Source: Laguncularia racemosa | Taxonomy: Eukaryota; Streptophyta; Magnoliopsida; Myrtales; Combretaceae | Direction of reading: 5' to 3' | Assembly (NCBI GenBank): GCA_037954665.1 | Contig: JBBMOL010000023.1 | Location: 3,286,001 to 3,350,000, forward strand | Length of the DNA: 64,000 nucleotides | The notes under the pieces: generated by a model | Databases searched by the model: none | The model's input: the letters and a program-made list of their open reading frames with translations, nothing else | Told to the model about the DNA's origin: nothing | Part shown: positions 57,264 to 64,000 of the stretch, piece after piece | Position numbering within the stretch: position 1 is the first letter of the stretch | How the letters are laid out: each line of letters starts with the position of its first letter | Made by a program: the position numbers and the translations under genes

Positions 57264-59085
57264 CGTGAACAAGGCAAAGTCACACTCTTGGACTTGTTGA
57301 TTTTGTGTCAAGTTTAAGTTTTTCTTTTGGTTTTGGTTCTCTCGATCAGGCATGGTTAGAAGATGTAATACTAAATGTTTGTTTGAAAATGGTATTTTTA
57401 TTTGTGAAATGTAATGTTTGTTGCCAAAAAGGTTTTTTTTTTTTTTTACTATAAAATGCAATGTTGGTGTTGAAAAGGGTATCTAAAAAAACAAACAAAC
57501 AAACGACCAATGCCGTTTTTTAAAAGACATTATTTTTAAATAGGTTAAATTGAAATGGCACTAATAGTTAAAGATATATCATTTCAAGTGAAAAAATGTG
57601 TTAAGTGATAGGTTGCATTATTTTATTTAAGTTGTTTAAACATTGCAACTGGTTAAAAAAAAAAAAAAGCAAATACATAAAAAGTCATGTCTTGTCCTCT
57701 AAAATTGTATATTATAATAAATTTTTACTTTTTCCCTTTTATTTCAAAAAAGCTCTATTTTATATTTCTTCACAAAAAGCCTTACTTTCAAGAAAATTAA
57801 TTTTATTATTTTTTGAGGAAAGTTTTTACTCTTTTTTTTTTGGAAAAAAATGATATTTCTTTTACTTCATTATTTATCAATAATTATTTTATTATTTTCC
57901 AAAATTTCTCATTTTATGTTGTTTTAATAAGATAAGTCTTACAAGAAAACACATTTAAAAAAACTATATTTTCCTATTCTAAAAAATACTTTTATTTATT
58001 TGAAAATGCCTTAAGAATTACACTTTTACATTTTTTAGGAAAAAAATATTTAATTAAATTTTATAAAATAAAATAAAATAAATGAAATAGGAAAATCAAA
58101 CTTGTTTAGGCTTGATATTGGGTCATATAATCAAGGTATCAAAAGGATCTACAACTTCCTCAAAGCACTCCAATGGTTATCAATAGGGGGTAAGTTGCTT
58201 AATGCTTTTGGGGGTGATGATCATAGTTGTTATAGAGGTTGATTCGTAAAATATCCAATAATAGTTCAGGTAAGGATGCCCAAGTGGCAATTCAGGAGGT
58301 GGTTCGTGTGGTGTCAAGATGATTTTAGGTGTGTGCAATTGTAATGAGTGGTTAAGGATTGAACATGGATGATGTTCGTAGCATTTAAGTTTTACAACTA
58401 TGGTTTAATAGTTCAAAGAAATTTAAATTTAATGGAAATTGGCAAAACTCAAGTTAAATGGAAGTGTTTTATGGATTATTTGTGTCCTATAGGTTCTAAA
58501 AAACATCTCTATTTATGGGGATGTGGACGTAACGAGTTAGGATGGAGCTATAGTGGTGAAAAAACCTAAGGGATCAATTTCTTCTTGAGAAAATCATGGG
58601 ATTTCAATATGTTTGATTAATTTTGATGAGTTTGAGTGATTGTTGAATGGCATTTAAGTTAATTGAATTAAAAAAAAAAGGAAAAGAAAAAAAGTGTAAA
58701 AGACCACAACTTTTGAGGTAGAATTGAGTAGCTATGGTAGAAAGGGGAAGAGAGGTTTAAGACAATTAGTGTGTGCATTGCATGCACCAATCTAAGACCC
58801 ATACGCCACGAGAAAAAAAAACCCTTGGTTAGCACAATTGGCTTGATCTCAATTATGAAATGGATGTTAAAAAATATTTGAATTTCAAAATGCCTTAAAG
58901 CCCTTTTCCAAATAAGGGATGGATGCAACTAGTTAGCCTCTTATACCACAAGACCTATAAATAAACATGATGGTCTACTAAAATGATAATAGTCTAATGT
59001 TTAGGTAAATTTTTTTTTTAATACTTGTTTCAATAGATTTCATACCTTGTATCCCACCTAATTGAAATTTCTCTTTTATAAATAC
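57264..59085. other. AT-rich spacer
   Basis: Many homopolymer A/T runs (for example 57430-57445, 57655-57668). No gene, RNA or element could be supported. Confidence 0.5.
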
Positions 59086-59583
59086 CTATTGTATGTGTGT
59101 ACATATGTATATATACATGTGTGTATGTATGCATGTGTGTGTATATGCATATGGGAGCATACAGATACATGTGTGTGCCTATGTGTGTACCTCTTGCATC
59201 TCTTTGTGTCTAAACACCAATGTGTGTGTGTTCACACGCACATGTGTACGTGTACATTTATGTGCATGCGTGAAATTGTATGTATGTGTATATATGTGTG
59301 TTTATCTACGTGGTATCTATGTGTGAGTATGCATTTGTGTGCATGTGTGCATGTGTGTGCACTTGTACATACATTCATAAGTGGATGTGTATGTCCATGT
59401 ATACATGTATATGTGTGTGTGCAAGTATGCATGTATGTGTGTGTTTGTGTATGCAACGTATGTATGTCTGTGTCTACATGTGCCTTTATGTATGTGTGTG
59501 TGTGTATCTATGTGTTTATACGTGTTTAGGTTTATGTATGACTATACCTATTAGTGTGTATTTGTATGTATGTGCACACGTGC

Positions 59584-59612
<29 letters not shown>
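59086..59612. repeat. TG-rich degenerate microsatellite, left part
   Basis: Long alternating purine/pyrimidine (TGTGTATG and similar) ending in a pure (TG)n run at about 59587-59612. Open frames on both strands (Cys/Val/Met-rich, or His/Thr-rich) are artefacts of the repeat. Confidence 0.9.
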
Positions 59613-59617
<5 letters not shown>

Positions 59618-60730
59618 AGGTCTATGAAAACAAAGCTGACTTAGAGAGATCAACTTAAGCTTAAAGGTAGTAAATAGTATCAATAAGATAATTTGTTGTA
59701 AGGATAAGGGTATTTTGAAGGTAGGTCTGGCCACTCATAAGCAAACAAGTCGCAAGTTGATGCCAATCTCCTAATAATGGTTATGACATGCTAAAACCAA
59801 TTAAGAAAGTTAATCTCCTCAAACATAAGAGAAACCATGGCAAAGTCAATTGAGGGTACTCTTGATGAAGGATGAGCTTATAATAGTCTTAGGAAGATAG
59901 GAAGAGAAGCTTGATTTGCCATATGAAAAAAGAGTACAATATACAAGTAAAGGATAGTCAATCATTGCACAGAACTCTAAGAGGGGGGAATCTCCCTTCA
60001 AGTAGTATCAAAGTAGAAGTTCCAACCACATCAAGCCACTCAAATACTACCCAGGTGAATTCAATATGTAGGTAGTCTTGTTGACAAAAAAAAAAAGACT
60101 TATGTGGGTTAAGCTCAAAGTAGTCACCAAAGAGAACATTGTTGCCAAATAGGGTAGTTGTGTTATGAGTTAGAAGACTTGTGTGGTTAAGCACAAGAAG
60201 AGGAGCAGCCACTAAAAAAGGGACACCGTTGTGAGAAAAAGGTAACTGTGTTGCAAGTTAAGGCTTTATGACTCTACCCAAATTAATGTAAAGGAAGTAC
60301 TACAATGAGCCACCCTACTATTGGTTAACTCAATAAGATGAGATCTCGGAAGATGAAGAAAGGGGGTAAGGGTTAAAGAGGGATGCCTATAGAAGCTTAA
60401 AGTCCTAGCCAAAGATAATCTTAGATAGAGTTTGACAATAGGTAAAGGAAGATGGTAATCTATTGGAGAAGGGTGGTGGCAAGAGAATGGTCTCATGACA
60501 AGTGTGTCATGAATTTAGGTGAGGAAGAATGTCACAACCCATGACAACTGAACAAACTTAAAGGGATCAACTTGCACTTAGAGTGCATGAGTGGCATCAA
60601 TACAATAGTTTGTTCTAAAGTAAAGGTACTCTAAAAGTGAGTTTAGCCACTTGTAAGTAAACTGGTTGAGAGCTAATGTTGCTCTCCTAATAAAAACCTC
60701 AAGAAAGGGAGAACCTCCCATCCTGTGACA
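59613..60730 (+). mobile_element. Candidate short LTR element inserted in the TG tract
   Basis: A segment starting TGTTAAGGTC (59613) and a related one starting TGTCACAACCC (60530-60730, ending CTGTGACA) share GATCAACTT, ATCAATA, TTTGTT, CCACT..TAAG and CTCCTAATAA in order. At about 60003, after TCTCCCTTCA, the sequence AGTAGTATCAAAGTAG resembles a decayed initiator-Met primer site. A purine-rich stretch (AGGTGAGGAAGAA) precedes 60530. This suggests LTR1 59613-60001, a short interior, and a truncated LTR2. No coding sequence and no matching target duplication were found. Confidence 0.45.
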
Positions 60731-60935
60731 TACGCACGTGTTCACATATGTGCATCCGCACATGCTTGTGTGTGCATGTGTATATGCATGTGTGTGTCAA
60801 TGTATATGTGCATGTTTACGTGTGCTTTGTATGTGTGTGTGTGTACATGCATGTATGCATGTGCATGTGTGTGAGTATGCGTATATCTATGTTTTTTTCC
60901 ATATATAGGAGTGTGTGTGTGTGCACATGTGCAAG
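60731..60935. repeat. TG-rich degenerate microsatellite, right part
   Basis: Continues the composition of 59086-59612 on the far side of the 1.1-kb insertion. Confidence 0.85.
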
Positions 60936-63900
60936 CTTGCAAGGATGCAATCAAAATGGGTTTAAGATGAATTTCTTAAAACTCAAACTTAACCCAATAC
61001 CCCATAGGGTTTCCAAAACCCTATAAAGTTTTGAAACAAAACCCAAAACCCTATAGTAAATTACTAATTAGCCAAGTTGAGTACCTTATAAGAACCTTTC
61101 CAATTGCATCCTTACATGTATGCATATGCATGCATGAGGTATGTATATGGCACTTAATTTGACTTCTTATTGAATTTTCTTTAGAAATTCCATTTACTTA
61201 TTATAGTTAAATGCGTATGCCATATGGTAATGCTTTTTCCTTCCCCAATGAACTTTTCTTCAAGTTAATATGGATTTGGATCATCTCATTTTATTTTTCT
61301 CAAATTTCCTTAATTTATCCCCTTGTGATGCCATCATGTATAATTAATGATTGAAATTATAAGAAAGTTAATGACATGACATTGATATCATGAGTAGAGG
61401 TAAGTAGATAGATGGAAGATAGGGTATAAGACTTTATCCATGCCTTATCTTATAAGATACAAATTCCTAAATTTGGGAATCGAAACTTACCTATAACATC
61501 TTGGAACTACCCCATATTGTGTACCTTATAAGACCTATAATGTATAGAGCACCCTATAAAACTTGTAAATTTTGTCATTCTTCTTATAAATTTTACATTT
61601 ATGTAATACTAAAAAAGTAATATATATGATATTATAAGTTATTCATATATAAAACCTATGTAACTTATAGTAAAATATATAACATTAAAAAAAATAATTT
61701 TTCCTCTTTTTATTATTTCAAGTTTATGTGATTTTACTACTTAATAAATAGAAAAGAATAAGGAAAAAAATGGAAAACATAAAGTAAGAAAAGTGGCACT
61801 AGTTTAACCCTTTAAATTACTAACGTATGCACTTTGACTCTTTTATTTTTCTTTTTTCCTAAAGTATTTGTTGGCCAAAAAATATAATGTTAGCATTTGT
61901 TTATTTATTTATTTATTTATCATTATTATTATTATTATTATGTAATAATTTTTTATAAGGTGAGTAATGGATACCTTAGAACATGTATCACGTATACTTT
62001 AGAATATAGGTTCTAAGGTAAGTATAGGGTAGAAAAACTCCATACCCATACCTTACTCTACGAGAATAGATTTTCAAAAATCCATATCTAGAAGTTACCT
62101 TGTGATTTTTAATATCTATTCGAAACTTACTTGGTTGAGTAGGATACAAATACGCATCCCGTAAAGCAAGGTTACACATTCACCATTAATCATGAGGTTG
62201 TTTGATTTATTAGCAATCTCAACCATTCATTTATGATTTAAGAGAAATGAGAGGATTGGTGTTGAGAAGATGTATTTCCAATAATATTTGTTAAAGATGC
62301 ACCATGATGTTTAAATTTTCTTTTATGAACTTTCATGTCACTTCAATTTTTCTCTTTATGATAGAAAAAATAAACATCTAAGAAGTCCTTCATTAAAATA
62401 AGACCTTTACTATGCAGTAGCGTAAACAATTGATGTCTTAGTGTTAAGATATTCTATGAAGACCTATTTAGAGGAAAGCATTAAAAAGCAATGGATTTCT
62501 CCAATAAAATCCAACATAGTTTAGGTGAAACTACAATGGACGAAGGCAAAGCAAAACTAAAGCCGCTTAACATAAATAAAAAACTTCCAATCTTTTAAAA
62601 CTATCTTCGATAACTCTCAAATGAAATTTCATTTATTATCAAATGGGAATGATGAAGCGAAAAATCTAAAACTGAGATTTTTACAATCAAGTCCCATAAC
62701 ATTCAATTTTAGCGATTTAATTCAAAAACAAAAGTAGAAAGTACTAAAATTCTAATGTGCTATAGGGCACTAATTTGACATAGTTTTAATATCTTTTACA
62801 ATGATATATTAATAAAATTAATGATTAATAATAAAACTATAAAGATAGCCAAAAAACAAAAATCAAGAACTAAAAATAATGAAAATAAAGAACACAAGTT
62901 AGAAAGAGCAGCCACCAACTCTCCTTCACAATCTACTCCCATGCATGTGCTCTTTCATCAAAGCATAGTGGATTTCTACATGCTCCCATTAATGTTAACT
63001 AGGTAAATAAAAGATAGCTTTCTATGGGCTCCCCATTAATGTTAACTAGGTTAACGATCCATCCATACTATATCACCTACTGAGTCCCATACCTTCAGAT
63101 GACTCTTAGCATGACTTCTTGGCAATTTCCCAACCATTATACTTAACTTGGTCCTCTCCTATCTATTACTCACCGTACCACTTCTAGTGGCCCAAGTGCC
63201 TAAACTACTGTATCATCCTAACATTCACAACTGCAACCCGTGAACCTAGCCCAAGGTTGCCACTTGATAGCTTAAGTGACCACACAGCAAATAAAATTCA
63301 AACTATTGTTAGCCAATTTAAGAAATTAATCAGTTTCATTTCTAACCTACAAGCATAAAAAACATGCAAGACTATTTCATACCCATAATCTATCGCATCA
63401 TGAATTGAATGTTAAATAGTTGACCTTAATCTCGTTAATTGATGTTTATGCAATTACAAAAATCAAAATTATATTCTAAACAATTGAAGTTTAATATAAG
63501 ACTTCACTATTTAGATTTAACTTTAATTAATCCTAATATAAACCTTTAAGACTATATCTTAAACCTACTAGTTGGATTTACTACTTGGACCCATTACTTG
63601 ATGTTAAATCAAAGCTTTAGAGTTCAAAACTTAAATTTTTTTTATTAGACCTAATTAGTACTTTTGATTCTTAGGCTTAAAGAGTTAGATCATAACTATG
63701 TTAATTATTAAAGTCCAACATTTAAGGCCAATAGGTTATACTTAATGAATTTCCAAATCTAACCCTTAAGCTAATAGGCCCACTTAGTTTAATAACTAAC
63801 AAGCCTACTACTTTAGCTATGTGATTAGTTCAATTATTAATTATGATTCCTTTCATAAATCTTATTAAGTAGTCTTTAGTTATTTATTCCTAATTGATTA

Positions 63901-64000
63901 AAGATCTTAACATTAATTAATTTGATCAATTCAATAGGTAGTGAATTGGTAAGGAAAGATCAAATCGATTTGAAGTTAATTTGCTCTAATCCAATCTAGA
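60936..64000. other. AT-rich spacer to the window end
   Basis: No gene recognised. A short direct repeat (CCCATTAATGTTAACTAGGT at about 62986 and 63033) is the only structured signal. ATT/TTA simple sequence lies at about 61900-61945. Confidence 0.5.

Noticed and set aside
59062..59618. Cys/Val/Met-rich ORFs of 77-155 residues on the plus strand and His/Thr-rich ORFs on the minus strand
   Set aside because: They are translations of a degenerate TG/CA repeat; several frames are open at once and none has domain features.
1..64000. A CRISPR array, phage, operon or other prokaryotic system
   Set aside because: No regularly spaced identical repeats, no ribosome-binding sites and no compact gene clusters. 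All recognised content is plant nuclear.

Overview
This is an AT-rich stretch of a plant nuclear genome, almost certainly a eudicot. The evidence is a PR-2-type beta-1,3-glucanase gene with its usual intron inside the signal-peptide region, plus plant-specific LTR retrotransposon lineages: Tork/Tnt1-like Ty1/copia, Tat-like and chromovirus Ty3/gypsy, and an element with a DUF7745-type domain. I do not recognise the species. I see only one intact protein-coding gene. Nearly everything else is decayed, nested or rearranged transposable-element sequence. No rRNA, tRNA gene, CRISPR array or organelle insertion was seen.

Layout: 1-3186 is the 5' part of a minus-strand LTR element (2.07 kb LTR, primer-binding site, DUF7745-like ORF broken by one TAG). 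It sits in the integrase of an older minus-strand chromovirus (3187-7734), next to a second, about 97% identical copy of that element's RNase H fragment (7735-8101). 8102-11365 is AT-rich spacer with microsatellites and a CACTA-like mini-element. 11366-14468 is a deletion derivative of a Ty3/gypsy element that keeps two LTRs, gag and part of protease. 14475-15104 and 26162-26927 are units of a local tandem repeat. One unit is split by an 11-kb minus-strand Tat-like element (15105-26161), which carries an additional, intron-containing antisense ORF.

The glucanase gene (minus strand, 28437 down to 26928, two exons, 344 aa) ends where the tandem repeat begins. Its promoter side has a TATA box and two W-box cores. 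A MITE and AT-rich spacer follow. Then comes a structurally complete copia element (31837-37192) with PBS, polypurine tract and a 5-bp target duplication. Its gag-pol has nine premature stops, all TAG, and two single-base frameshifts. A second chromovirus with 3' LTR and chromodomain remains lies at 39623-44298.

From 44.3 kb to the end there are tandem and inverted repeats, a field of degenerate short repeats (46.2-47.5 kb), a long-TIR element (49.3-50.2 kb), two diverged copies of one long repeat (50.2-52.0 and 53.5-55.2 kb), and a (TG)-rich tract split by a candidate short LTR element (59.1-60.9 kb). The rest is spacer. The only likely cellular function here is the secreted glucanase, which acts in cell-wall or callose turnover and pathogen defence. 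The most unusual signals are the TAG-only decay of the copia element, the spliceosomal introns kept in the antisense ORF of the Tat element, the duplicated integrase zinc-binding domain, and a 32-base poly(G) run inside one LTR.
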